NCBI GenBank assembly: GCA_977006965.1
Contig: OZ345368.1
Location: 2,418,001 to 2,482,000, forward strand
Length of the DNA: 64,000 nucleotides
Direction of reading: 5' to 3'
From: Phymatolithon calcareum
Taxonomy: Eukaryota > Rhodophyta > Florideophyceae > Hapalidiales
Shown here: positions 51,437-61,365 of the stretch, piece after piece
How positions within the stretch are numbered: position 1 is the first letter of the stretch
Layout of the letters: every line of letters starts with the position of its first letter
Notes under the pieces: generated by a model
Told to the model about the DNA's origin: nothing
Database searches by the model: none
What the model saw: the letters and a program-made list of their open reading frames with translations, nothing else
Translations under genes and position numbers: made by a program

Positions 51437-52265
51437 GTTTTTTTGCAACTGTTTAGTAGTTTATTTGAAAGCCCTCATGAACACTCCTAAGACTTTTTTT
51501 TTTTTTCCTTTCAAGTTTATTTAAAAGCCCCACAGACTTCCGAAGATATGGGCAAGGCTTCCTCTGGTGCTACCTACCTTTGTGTAGCTCTCAAAACGTC
51601 CACTAGAATCGCAGACGGGAAAACTTAGGACTCAAAGTAGTCCTATCTCAGTCCTCTACGGGATTGTTGGTGCTTGGACTCGACCACTTTTTGCCTTGCA
51701 TTCTGCGGATTAATACAGGCCTTCTTCGTTCTCCATGCGTTCTATGAGTGTCTTGCTAAATAGTAAGAGCTCATCTAGCGCCTTTTCTGTTTCCAGTCGT
51801 TTTTCTCCTTCGAGTTCGTACCCTGCTAGCGTGCGACACTCCTAAGACTGCACGGGAGCAGCCTTTCGTCATTCTAGTATATCGCCTGGTTCCTAATACA
51901 GGGACTCGTCGTTCTCCATGTTGTCAATTATGGTGACGCTGTAGAGTAGTATGGAGTCTAATGCCTTTTCCGTGCTTAACATCTCTCCGGGGTCCAGTTC
52001 ATACTTTTTTAGGTTCATGCGTATGGTCTCCAGGTGGCGCTCTGCTGCCGTTCCGAATGCATTTGATATTAGCGTCGTGCTCACTTGAGGGAACCTTCCG
52101 ATTGCGTATTTTATGGCCAGCTGTCGATGTGACAAACCTGAGGATGGCCGGGATCTCATTTGGATCTGGGAAGTGTGCTCCGAGGACGATACACCGTTTA
52201 TTCCGGCTTGTCCCTTTTGGGGTGTGTCTTTTTCGTCGGTCACTTTCAGTGTCTCCCGCTAAACG
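51437..52265 (-). mobile_element. LINE-D, 5'-truncated, interrupted by LINE-C
   Basis: The coding end at 51893-52243 (SHRQLAIKYAIGRFPQVSTT, then LSTEKALDSILLYSVTIID, stop after NDESLY) is the LINE C-terminal domain. The 3' UTR continues to AAAGCCCTCATGA-type sequence at 51450-51480 and is split by the insertion at 51495-51835. The final tail at ~51437 is not a clear poly-A. Confidence 0.75.
51495..51835 (-). mobile_element. 5'-truncated LINE-C inside LINE-D
   Basis: ACACTCCTAAGACT is duplicated at 51481-51494 and 51836-51849. The 341-bp insert starts with poly-T on plus (the element's poly-A) and nearly matches the 3' third of the LINE-C at 12382-12993, so the two copies are young. Confidence 0.95.
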
Positions 52266-52316
52266 CTAAGTCTCTCCCGCTTTTCTTCTGCTGTCTCACC
52301 CTGTTCTTGTCTTTCT

Positions 52317-53144
52317 TTGTGTACACCGAGCACTAGTTTTCTTGGACTGGCCCGAGGAAGGACGGATAGGCTCCGTCTCCTGTGCCGGATCCAGGCGGCC
52401 GCACATCGACGAGAAATCTTGCCCTTCAAAATGCTGAGAAGGAACAAAGAGAAAGAACGTATGTATTCAAAGGAAGTGCCCGAAAGAAGAAACAACAATG
52501 AATGGCAGTACACGAGGAAAGATATCTTCGCGATGGAGACCAGAGAACCGTTCGGTGAAGCTCTAAAGCATATCCAAACAAACCCTCGCCACCTCAGATG
52601 GGACCTACGCTCAAATAGGAGGGGAAACCAAATTGTTCGTTGGGCAGCAACTAAGAACTGGGATGTTAAAACCTGGACAGGTTTCAGTTTCCGCACAAAG
52701 CGCTATAAGAGCAACATCGACTTTTTCGTAAGCAAAGGCATTACACCGACAGCGGTCAGTTCACCAACAGATGTATGGACTGGTAATACGCAACACCGAC
52801 CAGTAGCAACCAGTTTCTCGACTCGACAAGAGCATAGAAGGGTCCAAAAGCCTCGAATATCTGTGAAGCTATGGAGGGATGACAGAATGCAAGAGCATGT
52901 TCGGGAAATATACGGAAAGACCATTCCAGGAATCGTCGAGGATTTGAAACGGTGCAGTTCCCGAGAACAACTAGACCACCTATACGACAGAAGTGTCGAA
53001 ACGCTATGCGAACCATGGAGACAGAAGAAAACATCCCCGCTGCGCTACAAACCGTTTTGGAACACAACTCTTGAACGGATGTCTAAACGTCGCAAGAAAC
53101 TACACAAGAAAGCTCGTGAACAGGATTCAGAGGAGGCTTGGCAG
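52317..53144 (+). pseudogene. Chimeric LINE ORF: C-terminal region of one LINE joined to endonuclease of LINE-A
   Basis: Codons 1 to ~90 (GRTDRLRLLCRIQAAAHRR, then RKDIFAMETREPFGEALKHI) match the post-RT region of LINE-A (NRTARLRLLCRIHNAEDRR). From ~52590 the same frame continues as the end of an APE-type endonuclease (SNRRGNQIVRWAATKNWDVK, SNIDFFVS, then VWTGNTQHRPV, the IDxx and HRPV motifs). The linker towards the RT follows. No target duplication was found at the join. The frame is then broken by the hAT insertion at 53145. Confidence 0.7.
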
Positions 53145-54101
53145 CAGGGGTCGTGCGCAATCCATTGCTATTGCAATTAATTGCAATTCATAGCAATTCG
53201 ACCCAAATTGGGTTCTGATGAAGAATTGCAATTCGAATTGCTGGTCGGTAGGTTGTACGAAAGTGTATAGTTCAGCAAGAGCAGAGTTGAAGGAAATAAC
53301 GATCACTTCAAATGTATCATACGTGGTAATTGGTTGTCGGTAGCATCTAATTATATTATAAAACTCGGGCCAGTATAAGCGTTCACCGGGGGAGCACTGC
53401 ACCATTTTGGCCCAAATCAACTAAATAACTATCGGGCCAAAATGTTGCCGTGCTCCCCTAGTGTTAGGTACGTAAAATTCTACGTACTGTATACAGTTAC
53501 AACGTTCCTGAATTCAACCATCCATGTGCTCGTTCTATTGTAATGGTCTGCGTAGACCTCTACAACAGAACGATCACATGGATGGTTGAATTCATTCATC
53601 CGTTCAAGTATAACGGTATGGGTGTCTAGAGTGCCGTTTCTGAAAAGACAGATAGAAGAGTCAATATAAAAAGTGAAGTCGTACATTTATCCAAAGCACA
53701 CTACCAGACCCAGTCGACAACACCTAAACAAATTTCGCTCTTCCAATCATGGTACTACCTATTCCGAAACCGAAGCCGAAACAAGTTGTACAGCAGCTAA
53801 TGCAACTCCTTCGCGAACAGCCTCGAGATATCCATTCACGTCAATCAACCGCTCTTATTGGGATGATCAAACTGTGAAGGAATCAATGTCAAGCGTTGTC
53901 AACCAGTGTGTTGAACAGGCTATCGCAGAAGACGAAAGTTTCGTACACCTAGGAGAAGAGGCATGAATAAACAATTAACTTGACTATTGCGGGAAGTATT
54001 CAAATTGCAATCCGAATTGCTGACTAACCGTAGTGAGCAATTGAATTGTTTAATTGCGCGACAAACAGCAATGTCGAGCAATGGAATTGGCACTACCCCT
54101 G
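53145..54101. mobile_element. Non-autonomous hAT-like element in LINE-A coding sequence, 957 bp
   Basis: CTTGGCAG is duplicated at 53137-53144 and 54102-54109 (8 bp, perfect). The ends are CAGGGGTCGTGC and GCACTACCCCTG, with imperfect TIRs continuing into ATTGC-rich DNA. Removing the element and one CTTGGCAG restores the LINE frame across AWQ/RYEECP. Inside are nested inverted repeats, notably ATTCAACCATCCATGTG at 53513 paired with its complement near 53575-53597, and GGGAGCAC..CATTTTGGCCC at 53390-53455. No transposase. Confidence 0.95.
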
Positions 54102-54109
54102 CTTGGCAG

Positions 54110-56125
54110 CGATATGAGGAATGCCCTAAAGAGATACGGAAGTTGGTGAACAAAAGAAAGCGGCAGCAGTATCAAGAATACCTAGATGATGTAGAAGAAA
54201 AGGATGGGTCCAAGGCGATTGAGCAAATCGCTAGAATGCAGAAGATGAGGACAAGAAGAACGTCAAGGAACAAGATGACTGGCCGTCCATTGCACAAAAC
54301 ACTGTTCACTGCTCACGTGTCCCAGACATGCCGAGATGAAGGAGGATGGCGACAAAGATCCTCCTATTTCCGTTGCCCTTCGCATATGCGCGTCCTTATC
54401 AGAAACGCACTCCTCAAAGCTCCGACCAAGAAGGCCCCAGGGCTGGATGAGGTGAAGACCGAAATGATGAAAGCTGACCTGGATAGAAGTGCAGACCTCG
54501 TCTTTGAGCTGTGGACCGCCTGCGGAAGATGTGGAGTTCTCCCGACAGCGTGGCTAAAAGCTCTCTTAGTCCCGCTGCACAAGAAAGGAGCCTATGACGA
54601 TCCAAAAAATTTCCGACCAATATCTTTACTGAGTCAAGTCCGAAAGATTATTGAGTCAGCACTGGATATTATGCTCCGCCGAAGATACAAGAACCACAGA
54701 ATCCAACTGGGATTCCAAAAAGGCAAGAGCACGGAGCTAGCAATCTTAAGGGCTCTGGAACTACAGAACCGAGGGCAGGGATGCATTGCAGTATTGGACT
54801 TGACGGCAGCGTACGACACAGTCCCACGAAAGTACTTGCGAGAGCGAATGAGAGTTGTTCTACCACAAGACCTATGCGAGATGACCGAGGCTTTCCTGAC
54901 ACCGTCCTGGGTATCAACGATTGGCGATCCCCAGCAAAAGTGGTTTCAAATCGACAGGGGAGTACCTCAGGGATCCCCGCTGAGCCCAAGTTTGTATAAT
55001 CTATTCATGGACGAATTCGCAGAAAGAATAAGCCAAGTTCCAAGGGATGTTGCCGACGTGGCAGCAGTTCTTTTCGCGGACGACGTGCTCCTAACGGCAA
55101 AATCACCAGTCGGACTACAGAGACTGTTAAATATTTCTTCGCAATGGGCAAGAGATAGACAAATGAGGTGGAACACGAAAGCCGGGAATAGCGAAGTTCT
55201 TCTCTCCGAAGGCACAAGATCACCCACATTCAAGCTTTCTTGGAAAACGCTGACAAAAGTCAAAGAAGTCCCATACCTTGGCATATCACTCAGCAGTGAG
55301 GGAGTTACCGACAAGAAAATGCTTGAACGCATCCGACAGGCCAAGATAGCAGTGTATCAGCTGAGATCCCTTGGTGTAAAAGCCCGGGGACTCAGCCCCT
55401 TAAAAGCAATCAAGATGTACAAGGCCTTGATACAGCCAAGATGGGAATATGCCATGCACCTGACGCCATGGACGACAAGAGTTCAAACAGCTATTGCAGA
55501 CGTGGAGAAGACTTTTTTTGGACAAGTATTTGGTCCAATCGCAAAAAATCGAACCGCGAGACTTCGTCTTCTCTGTCGCATACATAATGCGGAAGACAGA
55601 AGACTAGTTCTAGCGTTACGAATGCTTGAACGAGCCAGAACAAGGAAAATGGGCTTGCTCGCAGTCCCAAGAGAGGAAAGAGACGTTGAGGAATTGCAAT
55701 GGGTGTGTCGTGACATATCATCAATGTTACATCACGACCTATTCGAGACGGCACTAACCTATCTTAAGCAGCGAGTTTCAGCAAAATCGTTGAGTGACCT
55801 GCTCTTTAAAGACGAAGTAGAAGGCTTGGAGGCGAGCAGAAAGAGGAATATTCCTTATGATATTCCCGGGTCTACTCCCGCCATCATCAGACTACCGAAA
55901 GCACGTCACCGCCAATTGGCGATTAAGTGGGCATTCGGACGTTTTCCCCCATTGAGTACCACACTTCTGGAAGACAAATTCGGTGAAATCGTACCAACTC
56001 TCATGAACAAGCTCGAAGTGTACCTTCAAAGATATCGACTAACAGAAGAGGAGACTAGTGAGACTGAAAAGGCACTTGACAAAGTACTATTCCTCACAAT
56101 CGTCTTTTATGACGACATGGAATAG
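54110..56125 (+). pseudogene. LINE-A reverse transcriptase and C-terminal domain (open, but 5' part disrupted)
   Basis: An open frame of about 670 codons after the hAT insertion. Motifs in order: KAPGLDEVKTEMMK, FRPISLLSQVRKIIESALD, IAVLDLTAAYDTVPR, DRGVPQGSPLSPSLYNLFMD, AVLFADDVLLTAKS (catalytic Asp pair), VPYLGISLSSEG, the thumb-like LGVKARGLSPLKAIKMYKA, then KARHRQLAIKWAFGRFPPLS and stop after FYDDME. This RT half could still fold, but it lacks its own start because the hAT element separates it from the endonuclease. Confidence 0.9.
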
Positions 56126-56185
56126 ACCAAATAGAACGGCGACGCTGAGATTCCTACGAACAGGACAAGTGGACTCTAAGCTTTT

Positions 56186-56209
56186 CCCTCCACCTTCTCT
56201 GGAGGAGGG
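56186..56209 (+). other. 3' UTR stem-loop of LINE-A
   Basis: CCTCCA (56187-56192) pairs with TGGAGG (56200-56205). It lies between the conserved CTCTAAGCTTTTC and TTTTTGCAGCTAGGG. The related LINE at 61345-61365 has the same flanks but a different stem, which supports a conserved RNA fold. Confidence 0.75.
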
Positions 56210-56392
56210 TTTTTGCAGCTAGGGCTACGACGATAGCAACGAGCTTTTGCGGGCTTTAACGGAGCTACCAAGGTAGTAGCATCTGAAACGCATCTCCCTT
56301 ACAGTCTTATGAGTGTTTCTGAGGGCGTTTAATAAATTCAAAATTCAAAAAAAAAAAAAGCTGCGGGCTCAACAATCGACATCGCCACTCTT

Positions 56393-56482
56393 CTCATCTA
56401 AGACCTTTTACCTTCACAGACGCCAATGAAGCGCCTCTGGGCGTTTCATTGGCGTCTGTGAGGGTAAACGGTCTTAGATGAG
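56393..56482. repeat. 90-nt near-perfect hairpin
   Basis: CTCATCTAAGACC..TCACAGACGCCAATGAA pairs with its complement across a short loop around GCCTCTGGGC, with only about four mismatches in ~42 pairs. It resembles a small foldback MITE or a miRNA-precursor-like structure. Confidence 0.9.
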
Positions 56483-56984
56483 CATGTAATATATCGTTGG
56501 GAGATCGTGTCGTGATAGTTGCTCTGATGGCGAAAATTTCTGTTGCATCAATGCTAAATAGAATTACAATTGGCTATTACCTATGAAATGCCGTTGATCC
56601 TTGGAGAACCTGATCTTAAGGGGCGGCGTTAAACGGAAAGAAATCATGCGTCGTTCAATCGTACAGACTTTCAAACGATTTGCGGGAAGATACTAGCCCA
56701 TATTTTGCACTCCTAGAGGATAGTTTAGAGTTCACTTGAAGTATTCGTAACGCTATACGCCTCCAACGTTGAAGAATTAGGCGGCAACAAGGAAGTGACT
56801 GGTTAAATGCACGCAATAGTGAATTTCAAATACCTTCCTAGATATTTGGGAACTACCAGACAGCACTACGTGTTGAGCCTCAGTTAAACAGCCACGTAGT
56901 GTTGCGTACAGCTATTTGATGTTCTCGACTATGTCGGAAAAGAGAAAAAAGGAACACAGGGAATTCGGAAAACCGGCATCATGC

Positions 56985-57023
56985 CTCTTCTGCAAGGGTC
57001 CATGATAGACCCTTGCAGAAGAG
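56985..57023. repeat. 16-bp perfect hairpin
   Basis: CTCTTCTGCAAGGGTC, 7-nt loop CATGATA, exact complement. Confidence 0.9.
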
Positions 57024-58007
57024 AATGACGACGGTAGAGCCTTTCACGTGACACTATGCCATTCTGATTAAGTTAAGTGATATTTCCTATGCTTGTAGAA
57101 TACGTACTTAGACAGGTGTCAACTTTCCTGAAGTTGGGACTCATTGTATCTTCTCAATAAATCTACTTTATTAAGGGGGGGGGGGGAAGTAGAGCTTCTG
57201 GTGGTAGTTACCGGAGCTGGAGTGCGAAGTGTTGGCGATTCAGAGCCCATCAGGCGATATTTAAATTTGATGTAACGTGTGAAGACACGAGACAGTTTGC
57301 CAAACGGAGCCACCTGCTGTTCGTTGTATTGTGCTAGGCGCGCTTTTTCCAGCCTTTAAAATTACGAAATTTATGTCGAAAAAACTAGTGCATTCTTTCT
57401 GGCAATGAGAATTGGAGGGGCCGGAGATTTCTCGTCAGCGTCCAAGGCCCAAGATCTTAGCGCTTACGTAGCGCTGTGACGGTCAGTTTAGATAGTTCCT
57501 GCTTGCCTCCCAGTGAGAATGGAGGCCGAACAGCATGATGCTCCATCGAATATGCTGACGACACGCGTTGGCGATAGTTGCAATATTTACCCTAATCGAC
57601 CAAGGAGCTCGTCTCCAGTGCGGTTGCCGTATGCCTTCCACATCTTCAATGCCGACCGGTCAGTAATTTACAAAGCTTTACGAAATAAATTCCATTTTCT
57701 CACCGTCACAGATGCACTCCGCCTACCAAGACATACCACGTGCAGACGGAAAAACGGACGACGAAAAACGAGCTGCGTTAGGCAAGCAGCGGCTAGAGTA
57801 CTCGGAAAGTCTGAAGAAGTTGTTGAAGGATTAAACACTAAACTACTCTTTAGTTGTCTTGTATCCACTTGGGCTTTGCGATCTATGTGTCCAAGTCAGA
57901 ATCCCAGTCTCCTTCGATGACCTGCAAGCGCCAGCCCGGACTAGATGTCCACACACAGCGCCCGTAAATTCGTACCCTTTACGCTAATATACCGTATCAA
58001 ACGAAGT

Positions 58008-58035
58008 GAACGGGACTTGTACACAAGTCCCGTTC
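58008..58035. repeat. 13-bp perfect hairpin
   Basis: GAACGGGACTTGT, AC, then the complement ACAAGTCCCGTTC. Confidence 0.9.
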
Positions 58036-59020
58036 GCATCCCCGCCTCTTGTCGTGCAGGAGACACATTGCACAGGTTTTGCAGAGTGGTCACAATTTGC
58101 CGCTGCTTATTGTTGCTAGAATCATTGCCATTCACATCCAACGAAAAACGCGGCACGAGATTTTCTGTAGCACATGCGCCCTGCAGCGCAGGGTTCTATA
58201 TACGGGTCCCGCGAATTGTCTCTAATGCATCACAGAATGCTCTGCATGACTTCGTAGTTACCGGAATGTATGTAGATTGCCAGAAATATCACAGTCACGC
58301 AATTGAACATTGGAGATGGGCTGTCGAGTTTTGCCTGTCAGCTGACCTCTGACTGAACGAATACTAAGTGCAACTATATTGGCTGCTTTGTTTGGGATAA
58401 TTTAGTCCAACCCTCCTAAAAGGGGCCATCTCGTAGGCTCCCGTTCTTATCCACGGCGTGAGTTACAGGGCAATTCTCCTACCTGGATTGAACTAGCGAT
58501 TCGTGCAGCCGTATGGGCCGAGCCATTTGGACACTCCCTCTTTTCGCACCGTTCCGAGCACACGCGTCGCATTCATGGTATGCGTTTTACAGCAAGCAAT
58601 TCAATCACTGCAGAGTTCTGAAGCGTACACCCAGGAGGTATCTGTCACGAAGAAGAGCAGTAGAGAAGAACTAATTAAGGTATGGGAAAAGGAAAGAAGA
58701 AGGCAGATCAATGAAGATTCCCATTGAAGGCAAGCTACCAGGGATCCTTTACATAAGAGAAAGAATGACACATTTAAGGTGCCTAAGGTTGACATTCAAC
58801 CGAGCGCCCTTTGGAGAATATCAGTATTGGGTGCCTAATGTTGGATTACTGCGGTGATCGAACTAGTCGCCGTACAACGTACTCTAGCGTCGTCGAAGAT
58901 GAGTACAGAAATTGAGTTTGAGTGCAAGAGACTCAATGGAGGTCTTGTTGGGAGAGAATTACGAATCAAGAACGTTTTGAGTAGCCAGAGGACTTTAGCT
59001 TAGAGGTTTTAGCGCTCAAA

Positions 59021-61135
59021 ATGCTCGTGAGAGCCAAGACAAAAAAAGAGAGCCTACTGGCCGTCCCAAAGGATTGCAGAGACGTGCATGAATTGCAATG
59101 GGTGTGTCGGGACATGGCAGCAATGCTAGGGCATGAGCAGTTCGAGAAGGCCTTGGAGTATCTTAAGCAAGGAATGTCGGCAGGATCCCTGAAAGCATCA
59201 CTCTTCAATGATGAAGGGGAGTCTTTGGAATCAAGCAGAAAGAGAAAGATACCGTACGATATAGTCGGAGCAATTCCAGTGATTTTAAGGCTTCCGAAAG
59301 TACGTCATCGTCAATTGGCGGTGAAGTGGGCGTTTGGGAGATTTCCCCCACTGAGCACGACACTACTAGAAGACAAATTTGGCGAAATCATATCAAGGCT
59401 ATTGCACACGGTTGAAACGTCTTTGGCGAGATACCAGCTGACCGGAGAAGAGACGGTCGAAATGTTGCACGCGAACAAAGAAGCGGGGCTCGAAATAATG
59501 CTAGCACTATGGGAAACATACGGGAGACTCAAATGTCTTCCTCGGGCATGGCGCCAAGCAACTCTGATTCCCTTATACAAGAAAGGCCCAGCTCATGTAG
59601 CAGCAAACTACAGGCCCATATCTCTTTTAAGTCAAGCCAGGAAAATCATCGACTCAGCTCTAGATGCATACATACGCGAGAACTATCGCTTCAATAAGGT
59701 TCAGCTGGGTTTTCGGAAAGACAGAAGCACTTATCTCGCTATACTCCGGGCAAAAAGTTCAATGAAAAAGGGCCATCCGTTCATGGCAGTTCTTGACCTA
59801 TCCGCAGCATACGATAGTGTGCCCAGGGATATCCTCATGAAGAGGCTGAAGGAGAAACTTCCCCAAGAGATAGCAAGGATGGTTGCGTACCTGTTAAAAC
59901 CATCGTGGGTCACATCAGCTGGAGACGAGACAGAAACGTGGTGTATCATCGACCGAGGAGTACCTCAAGGTTCCCCGCTTAGTCCATGCCTATACAATAT
60001 ATTCATGGACACATTCGCAGAAGCCGTCTCCAAGACAGACAGGAACGTTTCAGAAAGTCCTGTGCAATTGTTCGTAGATGATGTTCAGCTTCAAGCGAAG
60101 ACAGGACGAGGAATGCAGAAACTTCTTGATATAGCGACCAGTTGGGCAAGCGAAAATGGCATGAAATGGAACACAAAACCAGGAAAAAGCGAAGTTCTTA
60201 AGTACAAAGGACTTCAGAAGCACACGTTTTACTTGGCAGGACGAGAACTATATCAAGCCTGGAGACTCTCGTATCTTGGGGTAAGCATGAATAACAAGGG
60301 TGTTACGGATGACACGGCCATAGCAAGAGTTCGAAATGCTGCAAGATGCATACATAAGCTGCGGGAGCTTGGAGTGAATGTTCGAGGATTCAAACCGGAG
60401 ACATGCATCAGGATCTTTAAGTCGCTAATTATCCCGAAATGGGAGTATGCGTTACACGTTACTCCAATGACAAATCGATTGCTCTCGGCAATCGAGTCGG
60501 CAGAGGGCTTGTTCTACAAAAATGTTTTCGGAAAGTATGCCGAACACCGCCGGGACCGAATGCGAGTTCTGTGCCGACTGGGACCACCAAAGATGAGGAG
60601 ACGTCATCAAGCAGAAAGGTTTGCATTAAGCCTGGTAAGGCACAAAAAGCGCCTTGAAGAAACAGAAGAGTACGTTGGAAGAGATGAGGACGTAAAGGAA
60701 GCAATGAAGGATATTGAATATCTCAAGATGTATGAAGACTTGCGACAAGCCCTTCAGAAATCCCAGGAGGGATCTGTCACGAAGAAGACGAGGAGAGAAG
60801 AAACAATTAAGGTATGGGAAAAGGAAGAAGAAGGCAGGTCAATGAAGATTCCTATTGAAGGCAAGCTACCAGGGATCCTTTACATAGGAGAAAGAACAAC
60901 ACGTTTAAGGTGTCTAAGGTTGACATTCAACCGAGCACCCCTTTGGAGGAAATCAGTGTTGGGTGCGTACTGTGGGATTGCCGCGGTGGTCGAACTAGTC
61001 GCCTTACAACGTACTCTAGCGTCATCGAAGATGAGTACAGAAATTGAGTTTGAGTGCAAGAGACTTACCGGAGCTCTTGTTGGGAGAGAATTACGAATCA
61101 AGAACGTTTTGAGCAGCCAGATGACTATAGCGTAG
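59021..61135 (+). CDS. In-frame fusion ORF: LINE-A2 C-terminal domain + LINE-B reverse transcriptase, 704 aa
   Basis: Residues 1-146 are the LINE-A2 C-terminal domain (RKRKIPYDIVGAIPVILRL, RHRQLAVKWAFGRFPPLS). At 59459 the frame passes directly into LINE-B RT: VEMLHANKEAGLEIML, PISLLSQARKIIDSALDA, MAVLDLSAAYDSVP, GVPQGSPLSPCLYNIFMD, QLFVDDVQLQAKT, YLGVSMNNKGVTDD, and the full C-terminal region to SSQMTIA. The catalytic box is FVDD where copy 1 has FADD; both Asp residues remain. The RT N-terminal APKGKAVGPDGIA segment is missing, so activity is doubtful. It is the longest LINE frame in the window, but it arose by insertion. Confidence 0.9.
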   Translation: MLVRAKTKKESLLAVPKDCRDVHELQWVCRDMAAMLGHEQFEKALEYLKQGMSAGSLKASLFNDEGESLESSRKRKIPYDIVGAIPVILRLPKVRHRQLAVKWAFGRFPPLSTTLLEDKFGEIISRLLHTVETSLARYQLTGEETVEMLHANKEAGLEIMLALWETYGRLKCLPRAWRQATLIPLYKKGPAHVAANYRPISLLSQARKIIDSALDAYIRENYRFNKVQLGFRKDRSTYLAILRAKSSMKKGHPFMAVLDLSAAYDSVPRDILMKRLKEKLPQEIARMVAYLLKPSWVTSAGDETETWCIIDRGVPQGSPLSPCLYNIFMDTFAEAVSKTDRNVSESPVQLFVDDVQLQAKTGRGMQKLLDIATSWASENGMKWNTKPGKSEVLKYKGLQKHTFYLAGRELYQAWRLSYLGVSMNNKGVTDDTAIARVRNAARCIHKLRELGVNVRGFKPETCIRIFKSLIIPKWEYALHVTPMTNRLLSAIESAEGLFYKNVFGKYAEHRRDRMRVLCRLGPPKMRRRHQAERFALSLVRHKKRLEETEEYVGRDEDVKEAMKDIEYLKMYEDLRQALQKSQEGSVTKKTRREETIKVWEKEEEGRSMKIPIEGKLPGILYIGERTTRLRCLRLTFNRAPLWRKSVLGAYCGIAAVVELVALQRTLASSKMSTEIEFECKRLTGALVGRELRIKNVLSSQMTIA

Positions 61136-61201
61136 AGATTATGCAAGAGCTGCCCCGTTACTCCAAGGTGAGGCTTTGGGAGCTCTCAAAAATAAAATCA
61201 T
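59459..61201 (+). mobile_element. LINE-B, young copy inside LINE-A2
   Basis: Begins at GGTCGAAATGTTGCACGC, 100 bp further 3' than copy 1, and ends AATAAAATCATCAAATATCC. The body is about 97 percent identical by eye to 47032-48894. No convincing target duplication is visible at the LINE-A2 junctions. Confidence 0.9.
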
Positions 61202-61344
61202 CAAATATCCAAGAAGGCCGAAGAAGCACTGGACCAGCTACTCTTCTTTACCAGTGCCTTTTACGAGGACATGGAATAGAAAAACAAAGGATAAGAATTG
61301 CGAGCTCGCATCGCCGCTGAGCGCATAGAGGACTCTAAGCTTTT

Positions 61345-61365
61345 CCCACATCCGTCCGATGTGGG
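61345..61365 (+). other. 3' UTR stem-loop of LINE-A2
   Basis: CCCACATC, 5-nt loop, GATGTGGG. It occupies the same place as the LINE-A hairpin at 56186 but with different paired bases. Confidence 0.85.

Larger units (their letters stand above)
52590..56352 (+). mobile_element. LINE-A, longest copy
   Basis: It runs from within the endonuclease domain through the RT and C-terminal domain to a 3' UTR (56126-56339) and poly-A at 56340-56359. Interrupted by the 957-bp hAT-like element at 53145-54101. APE-type endonuclease plus RT without RNase H places it among APE-class non-LTR elements; the clade is not resolved. Confidence 0.85.
56353..58599. other. Hairpin-rich repeat DNA without a supported gene
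   Basis: Contains three strong foldbacks listed separately, CACTACGTG/CACGTAGTG near 56861 and 56894, and a G11-12 run at 57174. ORFs 57513-57920 and 57945-58352 have no domains. Confidence 0.4.

Noticed and set aside
56353-56370. Target-site duplication for the long LINE-A
   Set aside because: The sequence after the poly-A (GCTGCGGGCTCAACAATCG) has no counterpart near the 5' junction around 52590.
59021-61135. A genuine 704-aa reverse transcriptase gene with a new domain order
   Set aside because: The junction at 59459 is a LINE-B insertion point inside LINE-A2, as shown by the A2 coding sequence resuming at 61202.
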